NCBI RefSeq assembly: GCF_000717745.1
Contig: NZ_JOBH01000004.1
Location: 248,001-312,000 of the forward strand
Length of the DNA stretch: 64,000 nt
Direction: 5' to 3'
From: Streptomyces violens
GTDB taxonomy: Bacteria > Actinomycetota > Actinomycetes > Streptomycetales > Streptomycetaceae
Part shown: piece after piece, positions 16,547 through 25,511 of the stretch
How the letters are laid out: each line of letters opens with the position of its first letter
How positions within the stretch are numbered: the first letter of the stretch is position 1
Position numbers and translations under genes: made by a program
Notes under the pieces: generated by a model
What the model was told of the DNA's origin: nothing
The model's input: only the letters and a program-made list of their open reading frames with translations
The model's database searches: none

Positions 16547-17791
16547 TCAGAGCCGCTGCGCGAAGACCCCGATCCCGTTCGGTACCGGTCGCTCCGCGCC
16601 GCCCGAAGGGTGGTTGCGCACGGTCGCCGCGCCGCTCCCCGGCTCGCGCAGGACCAGCGTCGAGGACCCGCCGCCGTCCAGGTTCACCGCGTCCCGGGCG
16701 CCGATCCGCGTCATCAGCCCGGCCAGTTCGCCGATCGTCAGCCCGGCGTTCCCCTTCTTGCCGTCCAGCGCGAGCAGGTACAGCACCCGGCCGTCCCCGC
16801 CGACGCCCGCCGCGGTACGGACCGCTGACGCGACGGTGTCCAGGCCCGGCAGCGGCGCCCCGTCCCGCAGGACCGGGAAGCCGCCCACCGCGAACCGCGC
16901 GGGGCCCGGCCGCTGCCCCACCAGCCGGTCCGTGACACGCACCCGCTCGCCCACCGACAGCTTGCGCAGCTGCCGCGCGCCCTCCTCGCGCCCGACCAGT
17001 ACCGTCGAGCCCTCGGGCACGCCGCCGCGCCCCGGTACGTCCGCGATCTTCTCGACCCGGCCGCCGCGCACCGTGACCTCGGTGGTGTCCTTGCTGCACG
17101 GCGCCGCACGGTCGGTGTCCGTGCCACAGGTGGCGCGCACCCGTGAAGTGGTGCCCCACTCCGGGGTGTACGCGCCGATGCCGTCCACCGGCAGCGCGTA
17201 CAGGTTCAGCCCCCGCAGCGGTAGCCGGCCGTCCGGCGTGGCCACCGAGCCGCGCAGCGACAGCCGGTCCAGCCGGGCCCGCCGGTCCGGGCCCACCGCG
17301 AGGACGTCCTCGGCCGTCGTGCCGGGCGGTAAGGCGGGCCCGAACCGCTGCCCGTCCGGCACCGCCGACTTCAGCGGCCGCCCGGCAGCGATCGCGGGCC
17401 CGCTGGACGCGCCCGTCGGCTCGACACCCGGGTGCTGACCCTCCGTTATGTTGAAGAAGTCGCCGTTGACGCCGGCCACCGCGTCCTGCGTGCCGGCCAT
17501 CTCGGACACCGCCTTCCGGGCGCCGACCGCGCCCGCGTACAGCAGGTCGACCGAGACGTCCGGTCTCGCCAGGTCCACCGTCAGCAGATGACCGCGTGCG
17601 ATGCCGCGCGCCACCGCCATCGAGAACTGGGTGTACGTCACCCCGGACGCCGCCGGGGCCGCCCGGCCCGTACGCAGCACGTCCGCCGAGACGGCGGCGC
17701 TTCCGCCGCCCGCCGCGCCTCCGCCGGCCAGTGCACCGGCCGCCAGCAGAACCGTCAGTGCCGCGCGGACACGACCGAATCGCTGCCTCAC
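16547..17791 (-). CDS. Secreted phosphodiester glycosidase family protein (NAGPA domain) with a TTA codon
   Basis: About 414 residues: signal peptide (VRAALTVLLAAGALAGG), then an NAGPA/DUF2233 domain in the C-terminal half. Diagnostic segments are GVNGDFFNITEGQHPG, the LALDGKKGNAGLTIGEL stretch and NLDGGGSSTLVLR near the end. Family members remove sugar from phosphodiester-linked glycans or cell-wall polymers, acting outside the cell. GTG at 17791 was chosen because GGGG lies 5 bases upstream; GTG 17797 and TTG 17845 are alternatives. Residue 154 is Leu encoded by TTA (17330-17332), the only in-frame TTA found in the window, implying dependence on the bldA tRNA. Confidence 0.85.
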   Translation of the reverse strand: MRQRFGRVRAALTVLLAAGALAGGGAAGGGSAAVSADVLRTGRAAPAASGVTYTQFSMAVARGIARGHLLTVDLARPDVSVDLLYAGAVGARKAVSEMAGTQDAVAGVNGDFFNITEGQHPGVEPTGASSGPAIAAGRPLKSAVPDGQRFGPALPPGTTAEDVLAVGPDRRARLDRLSLRGSVATPDGRLPLRGLNLYALPVDGIGAYTPEWGTTSRVRATCGTDTDRAAPCSKDTTEVTVRGGRVEKIADVPGRGGVPEGSTVLVGREEGARQLRKLSVGERVRVTDRLVGQRPGPARFAVGGFPVLRDGAPLPGLDTVASAVRTAAGVGGDGRVLYLLALDGKKGNAGLTIGELAGLMTRIGARDAVNLDGGGSSTLVLREPGSGAATVRNHPSGGAERPVPNGIGVFAQRL

Positions 17792-17973
17792 GATCACCCC
17801 AGCTGTCACGCCGACTGTTCCTTGGCCAATGAATCCTTGGGCCAACGAAGTACACCACTGGCGGGGCGCGCACCCGCGCAGAAGCGCCGTGGCACCGGGA
17901 TGCGCCGCTCCGGTGGCGGCCGCCGTTCCGGGGAGGCATCGCCCGGGCGGTGGCCGCCAGAAACGTCAGGACG

Positions 17974-18585
17974 TCAGGAGGCGGCCTTCACCAGCGACAT
18001 GTAGCGCGGCCAGTCCCAGAAACGGCCCGGGTCCGTGTGGTCGGACCCGGGCACCTCAACGTGTCCGATGATGTGCTTACGGTCTCTCGGTATGCCGTAC
18101 CGCGCGCAGATTGCGGCTGTGAGCTGCGCGGACTGCTCGTACATGACGTCCGTGAACCACTTGGGCTGGTCCACCCAGCCCTCGTGCTCGATGCCGATGC
18201 TGCGGGTGTTGTAGTTCCAGTTGCCCGCGTGCCAGGCGACGTCGTCCTCGCGGACGAACTGGCCGATGTACCCGTCGGCCGAGCGCACACAGTAGTGCGC
18301 GGAGACCTGCCTCTTCGGGTTCTGGAAGATCTTGACCGTGTCGGCGTACGTCTCCTGCGTGACATGGATGATCACCATGTCGATGCCGTACTGTGCCGGG
18401 CGGTTCGCCGCGGTGTAGTTGGCGGGAGCGGCCGGGGTCCAGTGGACGTCCGGGTAGGCGGCGGCGCGGGAGCGGTGGGGGGCGGCCTGCGCCAGGCCGG
18501 AGCCGAGGGGGATGAGGGCGGCGGCCGCCGCCGCGGCGCCGGTCAGCAGGCGGCGCCGGGACGGCTGGGGGATGTCGTGCTGCAT
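17974..18585 (-). CDS. Tat-exported N-acetylmuramoyl-L-alanine amidase (Amidase_2)
   Basis: 203-residue peptidoglycan amidase. A twin-arginine signal SRRRLLTGAAAAAAALIP precedes AQAAP. The Amidase_2 fold shows zinc ligands His74 (IIHVTQ), His183 (SDHTDPG) and Asp191 (FWDW), with Glu133 in GIEHEG. It hydrolyses the MurNAc-L-Ala bond, for turnover of own wall or attack on neighbours. ATG at 18585 has GGAG in GGCAGGAGATCGC upstream. It is downstream of the encapsulin genes but separated by a terminator and a 24-bp palindrome, so it is probably a separate unit. Confidence 0.9.
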   Translation of the reverse strand: MQHDIPQPSRRRLLTGAAAAAAALIPLGSGLAQAAPHRSRAAAYPDVHWTPAAPANYTAANRPAQYGIDMVIIHVTQETYADTVKIFQNPKRQVSAHYCVRSADGYIGQFVREDDVAWHAGNWNYNTRSIGIEHEGWVDQPKWFTDVMYEQSAQLTAAICARYGIPRDRKHIIGHVEVPGSDHTDPGRFWDWPRYMSLVKAAS

Positions 18586-18632
18586 GCGATCTCCTGCCGG
18601 TGTTCATGGGGGGAGGGGGACGCTCGCGAACC

Positions 18633-18656
18633 TGCCACGGCCCGCGGGCCGTGGCA
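18633..18656. promoter_or_regulatory. Perfect 24-bp palindrome 48 bases upstream of amidase
   Basis: Two 12-base arms (TGCCACGGCCCG and complement) meet with no spacer. In RNA it would make a stable hairpin in the amidase 5' leader; in DNA it could be a dimer operator. There is no T tract in either direction. Confidence 0.5.
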
Positions 18657-18884
18657 CGAGGACATACGCATGCGGTCCCTCATCGTCCGGAACCGCACGG
18701 CCTCTGCCCACGTTCTGCCCGGTCCGCTCACGGCTCGACCAAGAACGGCGGAAAATCTTCCGGCCGGTACTCCCGCCCCACTCACCGCAGTTGCCCCGTT
18801 CACCGCAGTTGTGCGGCCCGCTCCCGCACGGACACGGCGATGGCCGCCGCAGCAGCCATCGCCGTCACGCTCTGGACGCGGGGA

Positions 18885-18921
18885 CCGGTCCCTGCGGCGA
18901 ACCCCCTTCCGCAGGGACCGG
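18885..18921 (-). terminator. Terminator of the encapsulin shell operon
   Basis: Perfect 13-bp stem, CCGGTCCCTGCGG (18885-18897) and its complement (18909-18921), with an 11-base loop, beginning 8 bases after the shell 1 stop codon on the minus strand. Confidence 0.85.
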
Positions 18922-18929
18922 CGGGCCCC

Positions 18930-20345
18930 TCAGTGCCCGATCTCGACGTCCTCCAGGACGCCCAGCGCGTCCGGCACCAGCACGGCGGCCGAGAAGTACG
19001 CGCTGACCAGGTACTTGATGATCGCCTGCTCATTGATGCCCATGAAGCGCACCGACAGGCCGGGCTGGTACTCGTCCGGGATGCCCGTCTGGTGCAGGCC
19101 CACCACGCCCTGGTTGTCCTGGCCCAGACGCATGGCGATGATCGAGCTGGTCTGGTCGGGGTTGATCGGGATCTTGTTGCAGGGCAGCAGCGGAATGCCG
19201 CGCCAGGCGCGGACCTCCTGGCCGCCGAACTCCACGCCCGTGGGGTAGATGCCACGGGCGTTCCACTCCCGGCCGATGGCCGCGATGGTGCGCGGGTGCG
19301 CCAGCAGGACCTGGGTCTTGCGGCGGCGCGAGATCAGCTCGTCCAGGTCGTCCGGGGTGGGCGGGCCGGAACGGGTGTGGATGCGCTGCTTGAGATCGGC
19401 GTTGTGCAGCAGGCCGAACTCCTTGTTGTTGACCATCTCGTGCTCTTGCCGCTCGCGCAGCGCCTCGACCGTCAGCCGCAGCTGCTGGTCCAGCTGGTTC
19501 ATCGGGTCGTTGTAGAGGTCGGCGACCCGGCTGTGGATCTTCAGTACGGTCTGCGCGACGCTCAGTTCGTACTCCCGCGGCGCCAGCTCGTAGTCCACGT
19601 ACGTGCCCGGCAGCTGCGGCTCGCCGACGTGGCCGGACGCCACCTCGATGGCGGCCTCGCCGTGCTTGTTCTGCGCGGGGACCAGCGCGGCACGGAACTG
19701 CTCGATGTGGCTGCGCAGCGCCTCGGACCGGCCGGCCACCTCTTCGTAGGCGGAGCGGGGCAGCACCAGCGCTGTGCCCCGGGTGACGGCGCGGACGGTG
19801 TGCTCCCAGGTGCCCTCCCCGGAGAGCAGCGCCGTGGCACCCGTGTGGTCGCCGTCGGCGAGCACCCCGAGGACGGTGTCGTCGCCGTACTTGCCCTCGC
19901 CCACGCGCTCCAGCTTGCCGTGCGCGATCAGCACCACCTGGTCCGTGGGCGTGCCGCGCTCGATGAGCACGTCACCGGGGGCGAAGTCGCGCTGCTCGAA
20001 ACGGCCGGCCAGCCCCTCCAGCGCCGCCTGGTCGGTCAGCCCGCGCAGCGGCGCCAGTTCGCGCAGCTCGACGGGGATGACGCGGACCTCGCTGCCGGTG
20101 CTGGTGAACTCCACCCGGCCGTCGCCGAGGGTGTGGGTGAGCCGGCGGTTCACCCGGTACGTGCCGCCGGAGACCTCCGTCCAGGGCAGGACGCGCAGCA
20201 GCCAGCGGGAGGAGATCCCCTGCATCTGCGGCACGGTCTTCGTGGTGGTTGCCAGATTCCGTGCCGCCGCCGTGGCGAGGCTCGACCGGGCCTGGTCGTT
20301 CGCGGAGTCGCCGAGGCCGGACGTCGGGTCGAGCGAAGTGGTCAT
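18930..20345 (-). CDS. Family 2B encapsulin shell protein 1 (EshA-type, cyclic-nucleotide-binding-like insert)
   Basis: 471-residue HK97-fold nanocompartment shell protein of Family 2B, homologous to Streptomyces EshA. The N-terminal arm (1-80) contains [20 protein letters not shown] and the E-loop-like [14 protein letters not shown] cyclic-nucleotide-binding-like beta-roll is inserted at roughly 85-205 ([20 protein letters not shown]), but its phosphate cassette reads [20 protein letters not shown], without the usual Gly-Glu and Arg. The HK97 core follows ([41 protein letters not shown]). Start ATG 20345 with AGGTGAG 7 bases upstream. Preceded by shell 2, 145 bases away. Shell identity is firm; nucleotide binding is unproven. 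Confidence 0.92.
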   Translation of the reverse strand: MTTSLDPTSGLGDSANDQARSSLATAAARNLATTTKTVPQMQGISSRWLLRVLPWTEVSGGTYRVNRRLTHTLGDGRVEFTSTGSEVRVIPVELRELAPLRGLTDQAALEGLAGRFEQRDFAPGDVLIERGTPTDQVVLIAHGKLERVGEGKYGDDTVLGVLADGDHTGATALLSGEGTWEHTVRAVTRGTALVLPRSAYEEVAGRSEALRSHIEQFRAALVPAQNKHGEAAIEVASGHVGEPQLPGTYVDYELAPREYELSVAQTVLKIHSRVADLYNDPMNQLDQQLRLTVEALRERQEHEMVNNKEFGLLHNADLKQRIHTRSGPPTPDDLDELISRRRKTQVLLAHPRTIAAIGREWNARGIYPTGVEFGGQEVRAWRGIPLLPCNKIPINPDQTSSIIAMRLGQDNQGVVGLHQTGIPDEYQPGLSVRFMGINEQAIIKYLVSAYFSAAVLVPDALGVLEDVEIGH

Positions 20346-20434
20346 GGAGATGCTCACCTATTCCTGTGCCGGTGTGAAACGTGCGGCCGAAGGCCCGACC
20401 GACGGGGTCGGGCACTATTCGGCGCGGTCCCTTG

Positions 20435-20484
20435 GTGATGTGCGTCACGCCGCGGCTTGAATTGTCGCGGGCATGGCTTGAATT
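20435..20484. promoter_or_regulatory. Crp-like site and 21-bp-spaced direct repeats between the two shell genes
   Basis: GTGATGTGCGTCAC at 20435-20448 matches the Streptomyces Crp consensus GTG(N6)GNCAC. Next to it GGCTTGAATT occurs at 20454-20463 and 20475-20484, exactly 21 bases apart (two helical turns). All lie 90-140 bases before the shell 1 start, suggesting that shell 1 has its own regulated promoter. The Crp pattern can occur by chance in such GC-rich DNA. Confidence 0.35.
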
Positions 20485-20490
20485 CGGGGT

Positions 20491-21909
20491 TCAGTGGCCG
20501 ATTGCCACGTCGTCGAGAATTCCGAGTGCGTCCGGGACCAGGACGGCCGCGGAGTAGTAGGCGCTCACGAGGTAGTTCAGGACGGCCTTGTCGTCGACGC
20601 CCATGAATCGGACGGACAGGCCTGGCTGGTATTCATCGGGAATTCCGGTCTGGTGCAGCCCGACGACGCCCTGGCGTTCCTCGCCGGTGCGCATCACGAG
20701 GAACGAGCTGGTGCCCTCCTTGCTGACCGGGATCTTGCCGGAGGGGAAGATGGGCACGCCGCGCCAGGACGGCAGGGAGTGTCCGTTGAAGTCCACGGCC
20801 GTCGGATACAGGCCACGCTTGCTGCACTCCCGCCCGAAAGCCGCGATGGCCTTCGGATGGGCCAGCAGGAAGGACGGCTCCTTCCATACGGTGGAGAGCA
20901 GTGCGTCCATGTCGTCGGGGGTGGGCGGGCCGCTGCGGGTGGGGATGCGCTGGCGCGGGTCGGCGTTGTGCAGCAGGCCGAACTCGCGGTTGTTGATCAT
21001 CTCGTGCTCTTGCCGCTCGCGCAGCGCCTCGATGGTCAGCCGCAGCTGCTCCTCGACCTGGTTCATCGGGTCGTTGTAAAGGTCGCCGACGCGGGTGTGG
21101 GTGCGCAGTACGGTCTGCGCGACGCTCAGTTCGTACTCCCGGGGCGTCAGCTCGTAGTCCACGAACGTGCTGCCGAGGGCCGGCTCGCCGTGGTGTCCGG
21201 AGGCGATCTCTATGGCCGCCTCGCCGCTCTCGTTGTGCGGTGCCGGGGTGCCGGACCGCGCCGCCTCCAGATGGGCACGCAACGCTTCCGAGCGGCCCGT
21301 GATCTCACCGATCGCGCTCACGGCGAGCGTCAGTACCGTGACCCGGGTCACGGCGCGGTAGGTGAACTCCCAGGTCGCGTCCGGCGTGGTCAGCGCCTTG
21401 TCGCCGAGGTGGTCGCCGCCGGCCAGCGCGCCGAGCGTGGTCTCGTCGCCGTACTTGCCCGTGCCGATCCGGTCCACCCTGCCGTGCCCGATCAGCACGA
21501 CGCGGTCGGCCTGCGCGCCCGCCTCGGCGATCACCTCGCCCGCCGCGTACTCCTGGGTTTCGAAGCGCTCGGCGAGCGCGCTGAGGACCTCCGTGTCGGT
21601 GAAGTCCCGCAGCGCGGGCAGTTCGCGCAGCTCGTCGGGGATGACGCGCAGCTCGGCGCCGTCCGCGGCGAAGTCGATGTGACCGTCGCCGACGCTGTAC
21701 GTCAGGCGGCGGTTCACCCGGTACGTGCCGCCGGACACCTGCACCCAGGGCAGCAGGCGCAGCAGCCACCGGGAGGTGATGTTCTGCATCTGCGGCTGCG
21801 TCTTGGTGGTGGTCGCAAGATTGCGCGCCGCAGTCGTGGCCAGACTGGTCAGGTTCGAATTTTGGCTTTCGCCTCCGGTGTCGGAGAGAGTTTCTTCCGG
21901 AACCGTCAC
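20491..21909 (-). CDS. Family 2B encapsulin shell protein 2 (EshA-type paralogue)
   Basis: 472-residue paralogue of shell 1 with the same order: N-arm, degenerate cyclic-nucleotide-binding insert ([18 protein letters not shown]; cassette [20 protein letters not shown]) and HK97 core ([24 protein letters not shown], same [15 protein letters not shown] block). The GTG at 21909 was chosen because it gives exactly the same 37-residue distance to the shared [10 protein letters not shown] block as in shell 1 and has GGGTGGGG 5 bases upstream; ATG 21924 is the alternative. The insert and N-arm differ most between the two, the core least, so they may co-assemble into a mixed shell, as reported for other two-shell Family 2B loci. 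Confidence 0.92.
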   Translation of the reverse strand: MTVPEETLSDTGGESQNSNLTSLATTAARNLATTTKTQPQMQNITSRWLLRLLPWVQVSGGTYRVNRRLTYSVGDGHIDFAADGAELRVIPDELRELPALRDFTDTEVLSALAERFETQEYAAGEVIAEAGAQADRVVLIGHGRVDRIGTGKYGDETTLGALAGGDHLGDKALTTPDATWEFTYRAVTRVTVLTLAVSAIGEITGRSEALRAHLEAARSGTPAPHNESGEAAIEIASGHHGEPALGSTFVDYELTPREYELSVAQTVLRTHTRVGDLYNDPMNQVEEQLRLTIEALRERQEHEMINNREFGLLHNADPRQRIPTRSGPPTPDDMDALLSTVWKEPSFLLAHPKAIAAFGRECSKRGLYPTAVDFNGHSLPSWRGVPIFPSGKIPVSKEGTSSFLVMRTGEERQGVVGLHQTGIPDEYQPGLSVRFMGVDDKAVLNYLVSAYYSAAVLVPDALGILDDVAIGH

Positions 21910-21964
21910 AGCTGCCCCACCCATCTCTGGAAGAAGTTGAAATCGGCCTATCCGCCGAACAGAG

Positions 21965-21994
21965 AAGGTAGTCGCACTGATTTTATCCGCACAA
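21965..21994 (-). promoter_or_regulatory. Possible promoter of shell 2
   Basis: On the minus strand TTGTGC (21994-21989) and TACCTT (21970-21965) are spaced 18 bases, about 56 bases before the GTG start, inside a 226-base AT-richer gap after xylulokinase. The score is moderate; a separate promoter would allow shells to be made without the kinase. Confidence 0.35.
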
Positions 21995-22135
21995 TCCCTC
22001 AAATGAGTGGCGTAGAAAGGGAATTGAGTGGATAGGCTCAGCGGAACAGCTATCTCTCGGGCGCAGGGAACGCACGGTCCGGATGAATGCCGCGCGGAGC
22101 GCACGACGGCGCGTCCGGCGCCCTCCAGGGGAGCC

Positions 22136-23566
22136 TCAAGCTCCGAAGAGCGGGCCCGCCGCCGTGAGCGTCCCGGTCAGCCGCTCCCACGCCGCAGCGT
22201 CCCGCTCCACCGCCTCGTAACGCTCGCCCCGGTCCGTACCCCAGCGCCGCGCCACCGCCGCCGGGTCCTCGCCCAGCAGCAGCCCCGCCGCCTGCGCCGC
22301 GGCGCCCAGCGCCACCAGTTCCCCTTCCCGCGGCACGATGACGGCCCGCCCGGACAGCCGCCGTACGGTGTCCCGCCAGGCCCGCCCGCGCGCCCCGCCG
22401 CCGATCAGCAGCAGCGGCTCGTCCGCCGCCGTCTCCGGCCCCGCCACGAGGTCCAGCGCCCGCAACAGCGCGAACACCGCGCCGTCATAGGCGGCCTGCA
22501 GCACCTGCCCGCCCGTGGTGTCGTGCCGCAGCCCGTGGAGCAGGCCCGTGGCACCGGGGAGGTTCGGCGTGCGCTCGCCGTCCAGGAACGGCAGCACCAC
22601 CGCCGAGCCGCCCGGCTCCACCGCCTCCCGGTCCCGGCCGAGCAGCGCCGCCATCCGGTCCACCGCGAGCGTGCAGTTCAGGGTGCAGGCCAGCGGCAGC
22701 CAGTCGCCGCGCGCGTCCGCGAAACCCGCGACCGTGCCCGTGGGGTCGGCCGGGCGCCGGGTGGTCACCGCGTACACCGTCCCCGAGGTGCCGAGGCTGA
22801 TGACCGGGCGCCCCGGGCGCAGACCCAGCCCCAGGGCCGCTGCCATGTTGTCCCCCGTACCGGCCGCGACCAGCGCCCCATGGGGCAGCGGCAGCCCTTC
22901 GGGGCGCACGGTCCCGGCCGCCTCTCCGGGGCGCGCCACCCGCGGCAGCATCTCCGTACGCAGCCCCACGTGCCCGAGGACCTCCGCGTCGTAGGACTCC
23001 GTGGCCGAGGACCACCAGCCCGTCCCCGAGGCGTCGCCCCGGTCGGTGACGGCCTCGCCCGTCAGCCGCTCGGTCACGTAGTCGTGCGGCAGCCGCACCG
23101 CTGCGGTCGCCCGTGCCGCCGCCGGCTCCTGGGCCCGCAGCCACGCCCACTTGGCCACCGTGAACGACGGCCCGGGCAGACTGCCCGCCCGCTCGGCCCA
23201 CGCCTCGGGGCCGCCCAGCTCCTCGATGAGGCGGCGGCTCTGCGGTGCGGACCGTACGTCGTTCCACAGCAGCGCAGGGCGCACCGGACGCCCTGCCGCG
23301 TCCAGGGTGACCAGACCGTGCTGCTGGCCCGCCACGGAGACCGCGGACGCCTGCAGGACGGCGTCACCACAGGCCGCCAGCGCCCGCTCCAGCGCCTCCC
23401 ACCACTCCTCGGGGTCGCTCTCCTTGCCGGGCCCGGCGGAGACGGTGTGCGGCGCCTGGCCGCGTGCCGCCACCTCTCCGGTTGCCGCGTCCACGACCAA
23501 CACCTTCGTGGACTGCGTGGAACTGTCCACGCCGACCACGAGCGGCCCCGCTCCCCACGCGCCCAT
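22136..23566 (-). CDS. xylB: Xylulokinase (FGGY family), candidate encapsulin cargo
   Basis: 476-residue sugar kinase phosphorylating D-xylulose with ATP. Motifs: phosphate-1 loop [16 protein letters not shown] at 11-26, xylulokinase substrate segment [12 protein letters not shown] at 78-89, LLWNDVRS at 99-106, catalytic Asp239 in [13 protein letters not shown], and FGGY-C adenosine motif [15 protein letters not shown] near 402. Start ATG 23566 with GAGGA 6 bases upstream. It lies between an acetyl-xylan-esterase-like gene and the two shell genes on one strand. Xylulose kinases have been predicted as Family 2 encapsulin cargo; here no long disordered N-terminal loading extension is seen, so encapsulation is inference. 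Confidence 0.88.
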   Translation of the reverse strand: MGAWGAGPLVVGVDSSTQSTKVLVVDAATGEVAARGQAPHTVSAGPGKESDPEEWWEALERALAACGDAVLQASAVSVAGQQHGLVTLDAAGRPVRPALLWNDVRSAPQSRRLIEELGGPEAWAERAGSLPGPSFTVAKWAWLRAQEPAAARATAAVRLPHDYVTERLTGEAVTDRGDASGTGWWSSATESYDAEVLGHVGLRTEMLPRVARPGEAAGTVRPEGLPLPHGALVAAGTGDNMAAALGLGLRPGRPVISLGTSGTVYAVTTRRPADPTGTVAGFADARGDWLPLACTLNCTLAVDRMAALLGRDREAVEPGGSAVVLPFLDGERTPNLPGATGLLHGLRHDTTGGQVLQAAYDGAVFALLRALDLVAGPETAADEPLLLIGGGARGRAWRDTVRRLSGRAVIVPREGELVALGAAAQAAGLLLGEDPAAVARRWGTDRGERYEAVERDAAAWERLTGTLTAAGPLFGA

Positions 23567-23621
23567 CACCACTCCTCACTCATGTGCCCGGCATTCAAGC
23601 AGGCGTCCGGCTGACACACCG

Positions 23622-24587
23622 TCACGCGAAAAGTTCACGCACGAACATGACCTCGTCCGCCTGATGGTGCACCCCGCCACCCTCGTGACCGTTGAACCGC
23701 CACACCCGTAGGTCCTTCGGTCCCGCGTAGTGGTGGTACGCGGCGAAGCCGGTGGAGGCCGGCGTGATGGTGTCCGCCAGGCCCGTACCGAAGAGGGCGG
23801 GGGCCTCGGCGCGGGCGGCGAAGGTCAGCCCGTCGAAGTGGTCCAGGGTGTCCAGCGCGGCATCGATGTGCAGCCGCTCCCCGGCGAAGTAGGCGGCGAG
23901 CTCGGTGTACGGGCCGGCCTCGGCCACCTCGACGGCGCGCCGGATGTGCGCCATGAACGGCACCCGGATGAGCGCGGCCGCGAGCCCCGGCACCAGTCCC
24001 GCCACCGCCAGCGCCTGCGCACCGCCCTGGCTGTTGCCCTCCACGACGATGCGGTCCGGGTCCACCCCGGCGTGCTCACGGGCGGCCTCCACGGCCCGTA
24101 CGGCGTCCGTGTAGAGCCGGCGGAAGTAGAACTCGTCGGGGTCCAGGACGCCGCGCGTCATCATGCCGCCGACGGACGGGTTGGCGGAGCCGACCGGGTC
24201 GGGGGTGTCACCGGGCCTGTTGGGCCCGGTCTGGCCGCGCGGGTCCATCACGAATGTGGCGTACCCGGCGGCCGGCCAGAGCAGCCAGTCGTGCGGCAGG
24301 CTGCGCCCGCCCCCGTAGCCGAGGTACCGCACGACGCACGGCAGCGGCCGCCCCGCGCCGCGCGGCAGCAGGAACCAGCCGCGGATACGGTGCCCGCCGA
24401 AGCCGGAGAACTCCACGTCGTAGGTGTCCAGCAGGTCCAGGCCCACGTCCACCGGGGTGAAGCGGGCGTCGAGCGGGCAGGCACGCGCCTCTTTGAGGGT
24501 GCGCTGCCAGAAGGCGTCGAAGCCGGCCGGCTCGGGCCGTTCGGGACGGTAGGTGCGCAGGTCTTCGAGGGGCATGTCGACGAACAC
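23622..24587 (-). CDS. Acetyl-xylan esterase / cephalosporin-C deacetylase family hydrolase (AXE1, CE7)
   Basis: 321-residue cytoplasmic alpha/beta hydrolase of carbohydrate esterase family 7, deacetylating xylo-oligosaccharides and similar esters. N-terminal MPLEDLRTYRPE is the family hallmark; PRGQTGP forms the oxyanion region, the nucleophile elbow is EGNSQGGAQA, Asp lies in GLADTITP and His in FNGHEGGG. No signal peptide. Start GTG 24587 with AGGAG 7 bases upstream, decisive over longer frames and matching normal length. Stop lies 55 bases before xylulokinase on the same strand, consistent with a xylan/xylose function. Confidence 0.88.
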   Translation of the reverse strand: MFVDMPLEDLRTYRPERPEPAGFDAFWQRTLKEARACPLDARFTPVDVGLDLLDTYDVEFSGFGGHRIRGWFLLPRGAGRPLPCVVRYLGYGGGRSLPHDWLLWPAAGYATFVMDPRGQTGPNRPGDTPDPVGSANPSVGGMMTRGVLDPDEFYFRRLYTDAVRAVEAAREHAGVDPDRIVVEGNSQGGAQALAVAGLVPGLAAALIRVPFMAHIRRAVEVAEAGPYTELAAYFAGERLHIDAALDTLDHFDGLTFAARAEAPALFGTGLADTITPASTGFAAYHHYAGPKDLRVWRFNGHEGGGVHHQADEVMFVRELFA

Positions 24588-24677
24588 CGGCGGGCTCCTG
24601 AGGCTCGGGGAAAACCGATCACCGCTCACCATGCCCCGTTGCGGGCCCGACGTCACCGCCCGGCCCGCACCGCGTTC

Positions 24678-25511
24678 TCACCGGTCGACGCGTTTGCCGC
24701 TCGGCCCCGTGTCGGGGACCTCGCCCACCTCCGCCGCCGCTGGGTCCAGTACCCGCGCCAGGAAGGTCCGGGTGCGCTCGTGCTGCGGGTCACCCACGAC
24801 CCGCTCCGGGGAGCCCTCTTCGACGATCACTCCGCCGTCCATGAAGACCACCCGGTCCGCGACCTCCCGTGCGAAGCTCATCTCATGGGTGACGACGAGC
24901 ATCGTCATGCCCTCGTCCGCCAGCGAGCGCATCACCGCGAGCACATCGCCCACCAGTTCGGGGTCGAGTGCGGAAGTCGGCTCATCGAAGAGCATCAGTT
25001 CCGGCTCCATGGAGAGCGCGCGTGCGATGGCGACCCGCTGCTGCTGCCCTCCGGAGAGCTGCGCCGGGTACGAGTCCTCCTTGTCGCTCAGGCCCACCCG
25101 CGCCAGGTTCGCCCGGGCGACCTTGTCGGCTCCTGTCTTGTCCCTGCGGAGCACCCGTCGCTGGGCGATTGTCAGGTTCTCCAGCGCGGTCAGGTGCGGG
25201 AAGAGGTTGAAGGACTGGAACACCATGCCGATCCGGCGCCGTACCCGGTCGATGTCCACGTCCGGGTGGGTGACCTCCGTACCGGCCACGGTGACCTTCC
25301 CCGCGGTCGGCTCCTCCAGGAGGTTCACACAGCGCAGCAGCGTCGACTTCCCCGAGCCGGACGGCCCGATGACGCACACCACCTCGCCGCGGCCGACCGA
25401 GAAGTCGATGCCCTTGAGCACCTCGAGCGCTCCGAAGGACTTGTGGAGGCCGGAGACCTCGATGGCCCGGGAGTACGGGGCCGATACCTTGTCCGTTGCC
25501 ATGCGGGTCAC
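24678..25511 (-). CDS. Polar amino-acid ABC transporter ATP-binding protein (GlnQ-like)
   Basis: 277-residue ATPase with all motifs: Walker [10 protein letters not shown] near 49, Q-loop [16 protein letters not shown], signature LSGGQQQR, Walker [14 protein letters not shown]-loop VTHEM. Highly similar to GlnQ/GluA-type ATPases of amino-acid importers, with a 25-residue C-terminal extension. GTG at 25511 overlaps the permease stop (GTGA); ATG at 25502 is an alternative. Third gene of the operon after binding protein and permease. Confidence 0.92.
   Translation of the reverse strand: MTRMATDKVSAPYSRAIEVSGLHKSFGALEVLKGIDFSVGRGEVVCVIGPSGSGKSTLLRCVNLLEEPTAGKVTVAGTEVTHPDVDIDRVRRRIGMVFQSFNLFPHLTALENLTIAQRRVLRRDKTGADKVARANLARVGLSDKEDSYPAQLSGGQQQRVAIARALSMEPELMLFDEPTSALDPELVGDVLAVMRSLADEGMTMLVVTHEMSFAREVADRVVFMDGGVIVEEGSPERVVGDPQHERTRTFLARVLDPAAAEVGEVPDTGPSGKRVDR

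Larger units (their letters stand above)
18586..18929. other. Intergenic region between amidase and encapsulin shell 1
   Basis: No gene is supported in these 344 bases. They hold the shell-gene terminator at 18885-18921, a direct repeat TCACCGCAGTTG (from 18782 and again 18-19 bases on) and a 24-bp palindrome at 18633-18656, and must contain the amidase promoter. The open frames crossing it are shadows of the flanking genes. Confidence 0.6.

Noticed and set aside
17822..17845. TTGGCC...GGCCAA inverted repeat upstream of the phosphodiester glycosidase
   Set aside because: Only 6-bp arms with a 12-base spacer in GC-rich DNA; not convincing as an operator.
18930..21909. Prophage capsid origin for the two HK97-fold proteins
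   Set aside because: No portal, terminase, protease or tail genes nearby; the cNMP-like insert and EshA similarity identify them as Family 2B encapsulins.
21946..22038. GCCTATCC / GGATAGGC inverted pair flanking the shell 2 promoter region
   Set aside because: Arms are 8 bp and about 85 bases apart; probably chance, and no recombinase or mobile gene is near.
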